64,000 bases of DNA from Aliivibrio fischeri (GCF_009727955.1 NZ_WOBR01000005.1:38375-102374); one strand, 5' to 3'. Shown: positions 55,017 to 63,345, numbered from the stretch's first letter. Notes: a model not told the origin generated them from the sequence alone. Program-made: numbers and translations.

Positions 55017-55489
55017 TGAAAGCGCTGCAAAGTATTACGGAGTTATTTTCTCATCATGTGCTTAATGCTCATAGTTTTGATGTATGGGCAGAGGATGGGG
55101 AGTTAGTTTGTACGCAAGGCCAACTCGTGGATGGCTTTGATATTACCTACACCGTGAACGTCAATATGGTGGGCGTCGATATCGAGCCACAGATATTGAT
55201 GATGCATCTGGTGTCATGGTTAAACAACTTTGATATCCAACGAGAAGAAAAAGGCTTGGCACCGCCATCCTTTGCGGCCGAGTTACTGGATAACGGTAAA
55301 TGCGACATCAAACTTAAAGTGGATATTCAAGAAAGCTATTCACTAAATGAAAACGCACAAGGTAATTGGTTACAAAATGAAACGCGATATGAGTGTGTCA
55401 GTAACTTCACTCGTACATTAAGTGAAGATGAATTACCGCCATTAGAGTTTATTGGTGGTCATGAACATGACTTTCCATCATGCAGTTAA
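55016..55489 (+). CDS. tail completion protein, P2 GpR family
   Basis: This 157-residue GpR-type protein (LVSWLNNFDIQREEKGLAPPSF, then strands to LPPLEFIGG) caps the tail. It starts by TGATG overlap with the GpL-like gene. Confidence 0.8.
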   Translation: MKALQSITELFSHHVLNAHSFDVWAEDGELVCTQGQLVDGFDITYTVNVNMVGVDIEPQILMMHLVSWLNNFDIQREEKGLAPPSFAAELLDNGKCDIKLKVDIQESYSLNENAQGNWLQNETRYECVSNFTRTLSEDELPPLEFIGGHEHDFPSCS

Positions 55490-56001
55490 GTAGTCCCGAG
55501 CAGCTTACGAGCATCATTGATGGTTTGCTATTAAGCGAAGCTGAACAGTTTGATTTGAATCGGCGATTAGCCAATCGCTCACGACAATACTTTCGCTCTC
55601 AAATACGGCTGCAACGAGACATTGAAGGGCGAAGTTATCAAAAACGAGCCCGAAGAAAAATCACACTCGATAGCAAAACTCATAAAGCTAAAGATAACAA
55701 AAACATGTTGATGGGATTTAGCCGAGCATTGAAAACCCAAGTGAATGATAAGGGGTTTGAAGTGGGGCTTGCTGGTGTGGTTGGCAACATGGCACGTGAT
55801 CACAATGAGGGGAGAACGCTTTCATTTACGACAAGAGCGAAAGGGTATTACAACTCTCGAACCAGTCGATGGGAAGGCGGAACCAAAGTTAAACAGTTTT
55901 ACCAAATGCCAAAACGAACCTTTATTGGTTGGACACCTGCCCTTGAGCGAGAGTTGCTTGCCATGGTGGCAGAGCAATTTACAGCAGGCGTGGAGAGTTA
56001 A
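55480..56001 (+). CDS. virion morphogenesis protein, P2 GpS family
   Basis: This 173-residue tail completion protein includes the family pattern RSRQYFRSQIRLQRDIEG and MPKRTFIGWTP. Overlaps GpR by 10 bases. Basic in the middle. Confidence 0.85.
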   Translation: MQLSSPEQLTSIIDGLLLSEAEQFDLNRRLANRSRQYFRSQIRLQRDIEGRSYQKRARRKITLDSKTHKAKDNKNMLMGFSRALKTQVNDKGFEVGLAGVVGNMARDHNEGRTLSFTTRAKGYYNSRTSRWEGGTKVKQFYQMPKRTFIGWTPALERELLAMVAEQFTAGVES

Positions 56002-56172
56002 ATGCGCACTATCAAAATTAAACCGAAAAAGGGATTGCTAGTACGTGATCCATTAACCCGAGTACCGTTAAAAACGGTTGGTGAAACAAAACCTCGAAAC
56101 ACCTATTGGCTACGCCGAATTAAAGAGGGTTCAGCCATTGTTATTGAGCCGAAGAAGGAGCAAACATCATGA
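56002..56172 (+). CDS. DUF2635 protein, Mu gp38-like
   Basis: This 56-residue gene starts directly after the GpS stop and ends by ATGA overlap with the sheath gene. The sequence (KKGLLVRDPLTRVPLKTVGE ... TYWLRRIKEGSAI) matches DUF2635, the small protein that precedes the tail sheath in Mu-like phages. Confidence 0.8.
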   Translation: MRTIKIKPKKGLLVRDPLTRVPLKTVGETKPRNTYWLRRIKEGSAIVIEPKKEQTS

Positions 56173-57302
56173 GTATCAGTTTTTCAGAAGTGCCGAACAA
56201 TGCTCGCGTTCCGGGTGTGTACATTGAAATTGATAACAGCCTTGCTAATAGTGCAGAAGAGCTGCAAAAACTGCTTGTGATTGGTAATGCTGTGACTGGT
56301 GCGGCGGTGTCACCCAATACGGTTGTGTTGTGTATGAATGAAGATTCTGCACGTGAGCAGTTTGGTGAGTCGGATATCACAAGCATGCTGAAGTATTTTC
56401 GAAAGCAAGATGAAAGCATGCCAGTGTATGCGGTGAGTGTTGAAGCTGCCGATACGGCAAGCGCTTTGGCAGCTCTTGGGGATACGCAATATCATCATAT
56501 TCTTTGCTCACTCAATGATGAAACCACCGTACGTGATTTAGGGACGTTTTTAAATGAACGCTATAAGGCATTAGAAATGATCCCGGGCATTGCTTATCTT
56601 CCAAAAAAAGGCACGCACGCCGAGCTTATTACTTATGGCGCAATGTCCAATTGTCCATTGATAAGTTTTATGTCGATTAATGAGTTAGCGGATTCATCAA
56701 ATAAGCCATTATCGGATGCAGAAGCGGTGGCAGCATGGGCAGGTCAAGTCGCACCTTCATTGGCAAATGATCCATGCCGACCACTTCAAACCCTAAAAAT
56801 GAATGGGGTGTATTCCATTGCTACCAGTGAATTTGATTGGAGTGAGCGCAATTTATTGCTGCATGAAGGGATGGGAACCTACACCGTTACCTCAACCAAA
56901 GAAGTGCAAGTTGAGCGACCAGTTACCGCCTATACAGAAAATGCAGCAGGGACGGCGGATGACAGTTATCTGGATGTGATGACACCGGCTACCGCCATGT
57001 ATTTTCGTGAGAAGCAACGCTCACTCATTCAAAGTAAATTTGGTCGTCATAAATTAGCCAAAGAGGGAACGAGCTTTGCTCCAGGACAAGCGATTGTGAC
57101 CCCAAGCATTATCAAAGGGGAATTACTTACTTTGTATAAAAGCTTGGAGTATCAAGGAATAGTTCAAGATTTTGAAGGGTATAAAAAAACCTTGATTGTT
57201 GAGTTAGATGAAAATAACAAAACACGCATTAACTACCTAGACAGTCCGCAGTTCGTCAATGGCTTGATCATTACGGCAGGTAAAATTCAATTTAGAAAGT
57301 AA
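56169..57302 (+). CDS. tail sheath protein
   Basis: This 377-residue contractile sheath protein (subtilisin-like sheath family) begins with SFSEVPNNARVPGVYIEIDN; later MTPATAMYFREKQRS and PSIIKGELLTLYKSLEYQGI are typical. Following DUF2635 it corresponds to Mu gp39. Confidence 0.92.
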   Translation: MSISFSEVPNNARVPGVYIEIDNSLANSAEELQKLLVIGNAVTGAAVSPNTVVLCMNEDSAREQFGESDITSMLKYFRKQDESMPVYAVSVEAADTASALAALGDTQYHHILCSLNDETTVRDLGTFLNERYKALEMIPGIAYLPKKGTHAELITYGAMSNCPLISFMSINELADSSNKPLSDAEAVAAWAGQVAPSLANDPCRPLQTLKMNGVYSIATSEFDWSERNLLLHEGMGTYTVTSTKEVQVERPVTAYTENAAGTADDSYLDVMTPATAMYFREKQRSLIQSKFGRHKLAKEGTSFAPGQAIVTPSIIKGELLTLYKSLEYQGIVQDFEGYKKTLIVELDENNKTRINYLDSPQFVNGLIITAGKIQFRK

Positions 57303-57323
57303 CAGAATGATTGGGAGTCATTT

Positions 57324-57689
57324 ATGAGTACAACAATAACCAGTCGTGGTTTTTTAGATGCCGGCTCATTGGGACGCTTACCGACTAAAGAAGGGGCAAC
57401 CATTAACTTTGGGGGCGTAAAACGTGAAGCGGTCATGGGCGATTCAGGCGTTCTTGGATTTAGTGAAGAGTTCGAAGGTGCACCTTTTATCAAAGCAACC
57501 ATTGCGCATGCTAAGACTACCGATGAAACCAACATCAAAAACTTTACAGGCGAAAACATCACACTCAATACCAACAGTGGAAAAAGCTACACCTTGATGG
57601 ATGCGTGGGTGAGTGAATCGTTAGAGCTTAATATCAAAGATGGCCAACTTGAAGTGCTGTTTTTGGGTACGGAATTAATCCCACAATAA
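57324..57689 (+). CDS. tail tube protein
   Basis: This 121-residue tube protein of the Mu gp40 type is short, beta-rich and lies directly after the sheath (GFLDAGSLGRLPTKEGATINFGG). It forms the inner tube through which DNA passes. Confidence 0.85.
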   Translation: MSTTITSRGFLDAGSLGRLPTKEGATINFGGVKREAVMGDSGVLGFSEEFEGAPFIKATIAHAKTTDETNIKNFTGENITLNTNSGKSYTLMDAWVSESLELNIKDGQLEVLFLGTELIPQ

Positions 57690-57705
57690 GTGAAAAGGGG
57701 TTGGA

Positions 57706-58410
57706 ATGTTAACGTTATTATTAAAGCGACAAGCCAAAGCAAGAAAAGCGCAAGCGATGAAAGTTGAACAAGAGAGTGCGCCTAATATTCCTGCGATGGT
57801 TGCAACTGGTGATCGTGATGTACTTGAGCATAAATCATGGGATGAAGTGCAACACATCTTAAAAACCGATTTGAAATACTCACGAACCTTAGCTGGCTCA
57901 CAAGAGAAAATTCCATATAAAAAAGAGCTTGTTAAAAAATACACTCCGTTGGTGAATAAGCTGCTTAAGTCGCACGAAAGTCTTGATGGATTGGATGTGG
58001 TTTGGTGGTTCTATCAATGGCAAGTGGATTGCGGTTTATTGCTATCGGTTCATGATGCATTTAAACAGGCGATATTTAAAGGACTCACCACGCCGTTAAG
58101 TTGGAACTCGAATGGTCAAACGGCGTTTTTAGATGTGGTGTTTAAATACTCGCATGAAGCCCATAAAACCAAACAATCATTTAATGCTCAGTTTTTACGT
58201 GATGCTGTCACCGATTTGATTGAAGGACGATTAGCCACCAATGCCCCATTGAAGGTGAAAATGTTTCGTCTTGCCGGTGATTTATTGTTGGAAGCAGGCA
58301 ATAACAAAGAGGCGTTGGTCTTGTTTGAAATGGTCATGAAAATCGACCCTAAAAAAGGCGGACGTAAAACCAAATTGAAAGAATTAAGAGAAGAGTTCGG
58401 TTATGAATAA
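57706..58410 (+). CDS. terminase small subunit, P2 GpM-like, displaced
   Basis: This 234-residue protein resembles P2 GpM (terminase endonuclease subunit): LTLLLKRQAKARKAQAM at the start, VVWWFYQWQVDCGLL in the middle and ALVLFEMVMKIDPKKGGRKTKLKELREE at the end. In P2 this gene lies between the capsid (N) and GpL genes; here it sits between the tail tube and tail chaperone genes, a clear displacement. It overlaps the next gene by 8 bases. The assignment rests on pattern resemblance. Confidence 0.7.
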   Translation: MLTLLLKRQAKARKAQAMKVEQESAPNIPAMVATGDRDVLEHKSWDEVQHILKTDLKYSRTLAGSQEKIPYKKELVKKYTPLVNKLLKSHESLDGLDVVWWFYQWQVDCGLLLSVHDAFKQAIFKGLTTPLSWNSNGQTAFLDVVFKYSHEAHKTKQSFNAQFLRDAVTDLIEGRLATNAPLKVKMFRLAGDLLLEAGNNKEALVLFEMVMKIDPKKGGRKTKLKELREEFGYE

Positions 58411-58672
58411 ACAGCTATTCAAAGTGAAATTAGCCATACCCATGGAGGTGGATGGAAAAGAAGTGGCAGAGTTAGAGCTTCGCAAACCAACGGCAGGGGA
58501 TTTACGTGGTCTGAATTTGGTTCAAGTGTGTGAAATGCACTTTGATGCAGCCACCGTGTTACTTCCTCGTATTTCTAAACTCAATGAGCGTGACATCTTG
58601 AATATGGAGAGTGAAAACTTTGCGCCCATCATGACGGAAATTGCCTCTTTTTTCGTGGATACGAAACACTAA
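58403..58672 (+). CDS. tail assembly chaperone GpE
   Basis: This 89-residue GpE-family chaperone (ELELRKPTAGDLRGLNLVQV) lies just before the tape measure. Near its 3' end, at 58,648-58,654, is a T TTT TTC heptamer in the zero frame. A -1 slip there would produce the longer GpE+E' product, as in P2. Confidence 0.85.
   Translation: MNKQLFKVKLAIPMEVDGKEVAELELRKPTAGDLRGLNLVQVCEMHFDAATVLLPRISKLNERDILNMESENFAPIMTEIASFFVDTKH
58648..58654 (+). other. programmed -1 frameshift site
   Basis: TTTTTTC is read as T TTT TTC in the GpE frame, a classic -1 slippery heptamer. Slippage opens a frame of 52 further codons. Confidence 0.75.
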
Positions 58673-58812
58673 TTGAGCGAGTAGAAACCTATTATGCAGA
58701 CCTCGCTATAGTGTTTCATTGGCAACCCAGTGAAATCGATGAACTCAGTCTTGATGATTTACTTTTATTTCGAGAAGAGGCGCGAGTTCGAACCGAGAAA
58801 GAGAGCCCTTAG
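58654..58812 (+). CDS. GpE' extension (frameshift product of GpE)
   Basis: Read in the -1 frame after the slip, this segment encodes 52 residues ending at TAG 58812, including LAIVFHWQPSEIDELSLDDLL, which matches the P2 GpE' motif (AxVFHWPPxELxxMSLxEL). GpE+E' would be 136 residues, close to 142 in P2. It has no good start of its own. The fusion binds the tape measure during tail assembly. Confidence 0.82.
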   Translation, partial: RGYETLIERVETYYADLAIVFHWQPSEIDELSLDDLLLFREEARVRTEKESP

Positions 58813-58824
58813 CTCTCTTTTTTT
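58798..58824 (+). terminator. hairpin with T-run between GpE' and tape measure
   Basis: A 9-bp perfect stem (58798-58806 with 58812-58820), loop CCTTA, then Ts. It begins inside the last GpE' codons and should lower read-through into the tape measure gene. Confidence 0.65.
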
Positions 58825-58847
58825 ATACCCAAAGAAAGGGATTGTTT

Positions 58848-60734
58848 ATGAAAATGAATTTGTCAGTCGTCATGGACATGGTGAACAAAACCACCAAGCC
58901 ATTAAAAGAGATGAGCAGCGATTCAGATCATTACGCTAAGAAAATAAAAAGCATTCAAGAGGCACAAAAAGACGATTCAAGCGCCATGGCGATGATCGCC
59001 TCTTATCAAAAAATTCAAAAAGAGTTGGATAAGAACGCGCTTGAAAGTGAAGAAGCCACTGAGAAATTAAATAAACTTCAAGCCCAAATGGCGAGCACAA
59101 AAGAGCCAAGTGCCGCATTGACGAATCGGTTGGCAAAACAAACCGAGAAAGTGGCCACGCTCTCTGCGAAACAAAATAAATACGAAGCGACGCTTAAAAG
59201 TACAAGCAAGCAGATGCAAAAAGCAGGGGTGAACGTTAATAAACTGGATAAAGAGTTTGAGCGTTTATCGAAAAGCCAAATGAGTCATGCAAAGCGTGTG
59301 GATGAGGTGAGTAAAAAATACAAGCGATTGAAAACCGCCATGGCACCTATTCAAAAACTTAGTAAAGCCATCAAGTTGCCAAACCTTCGCACCGCAGCGG
59401 TTGGCAAAGGGGCGGCGTTACTTGGTGGTTTGAGCATGGGCGGACTATTTAATGAGATAAACAGCACCGCCTCTGAAATGGATAAGCTGGCCAAAACCTC
59501 AAACACCTTGAATCTACCGATTTCAGAGTTGCAAGCCATGCAATCACAAGCAGAGCATGCAGGGGTGAGCTCTGATACCTTGAGTGCTTCCATGGTGCGA
59601 TTTACAAAACGCCTTGGTGTGCTGCAAGAAACAGGTCGAGGTGCAATGGGCTCATTTTTGAAAAATGGGAAAAGCCCGTTGTATCGAGAGCTGCAAAGTG
59701 CCGAAGATACCCAAGATGCATACGACAAATTACTGGTGTCATTTTCAAAACTAAAAACCACTCAAGAGCAAATGGCGTTTGCGGATGCGGCCTTTGGTCA
59801 AGATGGCCGTAAAATGTTAATCATGCTTCGTGAAGGAACGGAAGGACTAGGGGCGGCTCGAAAAGAGCTCAATGCACTAGGCGGTGGAGCGAAAGCTGAT
59901 GATGCTGCCAAGGCTGAAGCGTATAACGATGCTTTGCAAAAAGTGCAAGAGAGTATTCGTTCTATCAAATTCGCCGCTCTTGCACCAGTGATGCAGAGAA
60001 TTACCGAAGCATTTACGGCGTTCTCTACTAAGTTTAAGAACGTCAAATGGCGCACGGACTTAATTGAGAAAATCATTAAAACGGTTAATGGTCTTTATGA
60101 GAGCTTTAAGTTCTTAGGCAATATTATTTTGTTCACCTCTCAACACTTTAAAGGGATTATTGCGACGGTGGCCATTTTTAAAGTGGCACTGATTGCATTA
60201 AATGCTGTCATCATGGCCAACCCTATTGGACTAATGGTGGCGGCGATTGGTGCCGCAGCTATCGCCATTACTTACTTGATTGATAAGTTCATTGGTTTTG
60301 ATGTGATATTAAAAGCGGTGAATCAAGCCATTGGTTGGGTATGGGATGGGATTAAATCCATGATAAACATGCTGCCGGATGCACTCATTCCTGATGGTTG
60401 GAAAACCTCAGTAGAAGATGCAGGGAAAGAAGTGGATAAACTCAGCACCAAACTGAGTAAGATGAAAGATAAGAATACGAAGCTAGGTATCACAACCACA
60501 GAAAGTCAAACCCAAACCATTGCAACGTCATACCACAACCAACCAAAACAAGGCTTTTCAAATAACATTATTCCGATGTCAAAATCGACCCCATTAACCA
60601 ACCAAACACTAAAAAGCCAAGCTGAAGTGGCACTTACTATCAAATCAGATAAGCCAGTCACTATCGATAAAGCAAAGAGCGAGAAGGGCACGGATTTAAG
60701 TTTGAATGTGGGGAATATGAGTATGAGTTATTAA
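58848..60734 (+). CDS. tail tape measure protein
   Basis: This 628-residue protein has a coiled-coil N-terminal half (about 1-170) and hydrophobic segments at about 420-480 (IIATVAIFKVALIALNAVIMANPIGLM, the usual TMP membrane region). AAAGGG lies about 8 bases before the ATG at 58848; a TTG two codons upstream was rejected. It sets tail length; 628 residues predict a fairly short tail. Confidence 0.88.
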   Translation: MKMNLSVVMDMVNKTTKPLKEMSSDSDHYAKKIKSIQEAQKDDSSAMAMIASYQKIQKELDKNALESEEATEKLNKLQAQMASTKEPSAALTNRLAKQTEKVATLSAKQNKYEATLKSTSKQMQKAGVNVNKLDKEFERLSKSQMSHAKRVDEVSKKYKRLKTAMAPIQKLSKAIKLPNLRTAAVGKGAALLGGLSMGGLFNEINSTASEMDKLAKTSNTLNLPISELQAMQSQAEHAGVSSDTLSASMVRFTKRLGVLQETGRGAMGSFLKNGKSPLYRELQSAEDTQDAYDKLLVSFSKLKTTQEQMAFADAAFGQDGRKMLIMLREGTEGLGAARKELNALGGGAKADDAAKAEAYNDALQKVQESIRSIKFAALAPVMQRITEAFTAFSTKFKNVKWRTDLIEKIIKTVNGLYESFKFLGNIILFTSQHFKGIIATVAIFKVALIALNAVIMANPIGLMVAAIGAAAIAITYLIDKFIGFDVILKAVNQAIGWVWDGIKSMINMLPDALIPDGWKTSVEDAGKEVDKLSTKLSKMKDKNTKLGITTTESQTQTIATSYHNQPKQGFSNNIIPMSKSTPLTNQTLKSQAEVALTIKSDKPVTIDKAKSEKGTDLSLNVGNMSMSY

Positions 60735-61268
60735 AAGAACAAAGCTGAAAATGCCGAGGAGTGTAACCCCCTCGGCGAGGAACGCAAGCGAAGGCTCCAA
60801 AGATATGTGCTTGATGCCTTAAGGCAATCACTTGCATGAAGTAACGATAAACGTTAATGAGCGAATGTGTAAAAGCTCAATTAGGAATAAGAGAGATAGT
60901 TGCGAGTGAGTTAGAATTAGAATGTAATCAAATACTGTGATTTGAGTGATTTAAATTAAGTCGGTAGTAGATAGAGATTCTAGTAAGACAGATACAAGAG
61001 TATTAACTTCAACTGTTGGTACACAAATGAGAAATCTACTGCAAAAAATACTTTGTAAAATGAACATACAAATGTATCAACACGATTTGCTACATTCGGC
61101 ATTCTAGGTTATCTTTGGATTTTCCGTATTAAGTGGTAAATTTAGGGTTGATCTGTATGATAGTAAACGTGTTATGCAGGCGTTATGTGGGAGGGAATCA
61201 TCATTGATGAATGTTTTTTTCATTTATGTTGTGAGCCGCTCCAAATTATATATGTATAGGAGGTTTTT
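60735..61268. other. noncoding stretch between tail and cargo genes
   Basis: About 530 bases hold no gene I can support. The first part has a 7-bp stem (GCCGAGG at 60,753-60,759 with 60,770-60,776) next to GGCGAGGAACGCAAGCG, which shares its first seven bases with the P2 cos end (GGCGAGG), and a palindrome (TGCCTTAAGGCA) near 60,816. Genes usually found after the tape measure in P2 (U, D) are absent because the baseplate genes lie elsewhere. The last 100 bases should contain the promoter of the protease-PIN cassette. Confidence 0.4.
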
Positions 61269-62252
61269 ATGACTAAAAAGCAAAATCCTATGAAAGATTT
61301 TATTACACGTCTTAAAAGACTGGATACCAAGTTAGCGAAAGTAACTCCTTATTGGTGGGATAATTCGTTAACATCTTCAGCCGGTGCGACGCAGCAAGCT
61401 ATTCTGTCAATATCTAAATCGCTTAATTTAGATATCAAATCAGTTTTAGACACCAATGCAGAATTAAAATTTAAGGATGTTTCAGCTTGCTATAGAAAGG
61501 CTGGCAATAAAGCTGTTAACGATCTTTTGGCGGCTACAGGTTTAGTTCATTCGGTATCAAGAACAGCAGAAAAAATAGCTGTTAGTGATTATGAGCTCTT
61601 TTCGGACCCGTCTGTAATTCGAGAACAAATCCTAGGGAATGGCTATTCTTGTGTAAATTTATACTCATTAGCTCAATATTGCTGGAGTAAAGGTGTTCCA
61701 GTTCTATTTTTGCCGGATCTACCTACGTCTAAAAAAATGGATGCTGTTGTCCAAGACGTGAACGGTAGACCAGTCATTGCGATAACAAAAAAACATAAGC
61801 ACGAAAGTGCGTTATTGTTTTTGCTAGCTCATGAGATGGGGCATATATTTTCTGGCCACTTAGGTAATGGGCAAGCGATTATTGATGAGTCGATTAACGA
61901 AAGCGATGAGATTGACCAACAAGAAATGGAGGCAAATAGCTTTGCATTAGCTCTCTTAACTGGAGACGGAGGAACTCGGTTTCATTCAAGAACTCGTTTA
62001 ACAGGTGAAGCATTAGCGCAAGCAGCAAAGTTAAAGGGTGAAGAACGAAATATTGACCCTGGTCATATTGCCTTGAATTGGGGACATACGACCAAGAATT
62101 GGGGTGTGGCAAACAAAGCACTTAATTTGCTCTACCCGCAGCTAACATGGCAAGACGAGTTAAAAGAACTATTTTTACAAAATATTGATGAATTCGAAGT
62201 GGACGAAGATGAGTTAGATTTTTTATTCAACCTAATGAATATTGAGGACTAA
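61269..62252 (+). CDS. ImmA/IrrE-type metallopeptidase
   Basis: This 327-residue protein has an ImmA/IrrE zinc peptidase domain (about 130-250): HEMGH at 188-192 and DQQEMEANSFALALL with the third ligand Glu. The N-terminal 110 residues are helical and unlike the usual XRE HTH. ImmA/IrrE proteins cleave repressors, usually in response to DNA damage. AGGAGG precedes the ATG strongly. The next gene starts 2 bases after the stop, so it forms one unit with the PIN-domain protein. Confidence 0.82.
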   Translation: MTKKQNPMKDFITRLKRLDTKLAKVTPYWWDNSLTSSAGATQQAILSISKSLNLDIKSVLDTNAELKFKDVSACYRKAGNKAVNDLLAATGLVHSVSRTAEKIAVSDYELFSDPSVIREQILGNGYSCVNLYSLAQYCWSKGVPVLFLPDLPTSKKMDAVVQDVNGRPVIAITKKHKHESALLFLLAHEMGHIFSGHLGNGQAIIDESINESDEIDQQEMEANSFALALLTGDGGTRFHSRTRLTGEALAQAAKLKGEERNIDPGHIALNWGHTTKNWGVANKALNLLYPQLTWQDELKELFLQNIDEFEVDEDELDFLFNLMNIED

Positions 62253-62254
62253 CT

Positions 62255-62974
62255 TTGACATTACTAATTGATAACGACATCGTCTATAAGTTGGCTCAAC
62301 TTGATTTGCTAAATAATGCGACTTCATTGCTTAATGATAGGTATGGAGATCTAGAAGTTTTAAATACGCTACGATTCAAATTTTGTCCGGTTCAGGCAAG
62401 TAAGCGAGTAAGACAAGAAAGAAAGCATACCGCTGAGGTTATAAATAGAATCGAGCACTTTATCGATACAGCTGTAACGGAAATTGATTGTGAAATTACG
62501 GATAGTGCCTTGCTTGAAGCGATGGCTGTTTCCGATGGTGGCTTAGATGTCGGAGAAATGCAGCTTTTACAAACAATGATTGAACGTGATGAATCGAGCA
62601 TGTTTACGGGAGATAAACGTTTTTTAAAGGCTTTAGCTCAGGATGAGAATGTGTCAGTGCACTCTGAAAAATTGACAGAGTCTTTCGTGTGTTTTGAGCA
62701 AATCATGATATTCCTAATTAAGGAATTTGGCTTTGATTATGTTAAGGACAAATTCGTATCAGCGCTAGACTCAGGTCTAAAAGTAGATTCGACATTAAGT
62801 ATGTGTTTTCAAGGGCGTGAACTAGCTGAAGAGTCGCGAGTTTTTGAAAATTTAGAGCTAAACGTAGCTTCTTTGCGTCGAGGTACTCTATCATTATTAT
62901 CGACTTTGACTGCTTGGGTAATACCCGAAGAGCGAGTGGGTATTTTGAGTGAGTTAACTGTAATACGCGAATAG
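62255..62974 (+). CDS. PIN-domain nuclease-like protein
   Basis: This 239-residue protein has an N-terminal PIN-like domain (about 1-135): LIDNDIVYKL (Asp), GGLDVGEMQLLQ (Glu/Asp) and TGDKRFLKAL (Asp), in the order of PIN metal ligands. The C-terminal 100 residues are helical and unrecognised. PIN domains cleave single-stranded RNA, commonly as toxins. Start TTG at 62255, directly after the protease stop; no other in-frame start is close. Together they look like a toxin-regulator or defence pair. Confidence 0.72.
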   Translation: MTLLIDNDIVYKLAQLDLLNNATSLLNDRYGDLEVLNTLRFKFCPVQASKRVRQERKHTAEVINRIEHFIDTAVTEIDCEITDSALLEAMAVSDGGLDVGEMQLLQTMIERDESSMFTGDKRFLKALAQDENVSVHSEKLTESFVCFEQIMIFLIKEFGFDYVKDKFVSALDSGLKVDSTLSMCFQGRELAEESRVFENLELNVASLRRGTLSLLSTLTAWVIPEERVGILSELTVIRE

Positions 62975-62990
62975 TAAAAGCACCTATAAA

Positions 62991-63018
62991 AAAGCCCCTA
63001 ACTAGAGGGGCTTTTTTG
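62991..63018 (+). terminator. terminator at the prophage right end
   Basis: A 9-bp stem (62991-62999 with 63005-63013) and a T-run. A close copy lies at the right end of the remnant (63,346-63,371). Confidence 0.85.
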
Positions 63019-63030
63019 TGTAAGAAGTTT

Positions 63031-63055
63031 AAGGTGTAGTCATTCTTGTGACAAT
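63031..63055 (+). repeat. right-end repeat with integrase arm site, copy 1
   Basis: A 25-base sequence containing TGTAGTCATT (63,035-63,044) recurs exactly at 63,394-63,418. The 10-mer also occurs at both left ends (28,642 and 63,250), so all four element ends carry it. Probable arm-type integrase binding site. Confidence 0.6.
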
Positions 63056-63122
63056 AATATTCACTTTCCTTTTTAACCAATTGAAAATATTGGCTTTTTA
63101 TGTATGGATTATATTAAAGCTT

Positions 63123-63134
63123 ATTACTTTCATT
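63123..63134. repeat. internal att core (attR of prophage, attL of remnant)
   Basis: ATTACTTTCATT, identical to the inner core at 28,515-28,526 and 63,486-63,497. To its left is the right end of the main prophage; to its right a second copy of the phage left end. Confidence 0.8.
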
Positions 63135-63243
63135 AGAATATTAACCTTTTGATTTTAAATCGATTTCTTATATTACAATGACTTATCTTTTCTCTTTACT
63201 GTATATATAAACATATAATTCAATATAAAGGTATTTTTTTGAG

Positions 63244-63325
63244 TCATTTTGTAGTCATTTTTTGAATGTGATACAAAGGACTTAGTTCAGTACATCATTA
63301 GGTTAATTGGTGAAATGAGTGTAAA
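63244..63325 (-). pseudogene. integrase 3' fragment in the remnant
   Basis: These bases match the last 25-30 codons of int, including the terminal stretch encoding QKMTTK, but an indel and an internal stop (TGA) break the frame. Only the 3' end remains. Confidence 0.75.
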
Positions 63326-63345
63326 AAAGATCTTGAATTGCATAA

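Larger units (their letters stand above)
28515..63134. mobile_element. P2/Mu-mosaic temperate prophage inserted at xthA
   Basis: The element is bounded by copies of the att core and holds integrase, CI, Cox and CII regulators, GpA-type replication protein, Ogr activator, full contractile-tail gene set, lysis genes, portal, terminase, scaffold, capsid and tape measure. Nothing essential is visibly broken, so it may be inducible. Capsid, packaging and replication genes are P2-like; tail sheath, tube and baseplate genes follow Mu gp38-gp48. The general make-up recalls Vibrio phage K139 for the early region. Cargo genes lie next to int, behind cI, after the lysis genes and after the tape measure. 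Confidence 0.93.

Noticed and set aside
58730..58939. 69-codon frame overlapping GpE' and the tape measure start.
   Set aside because: It is out of frame with both real genes; the GpE' frameshift explains coding signal in this stretch.
61171..61190. GTTATGCAGGCGTTATG resembles integron attC boxes (GTTATGC / CGTTA).
   Set aside because: No paired boxes at the right spacing, no attC-like stem, no integron integrase and no gene cassette array; most likely chance.
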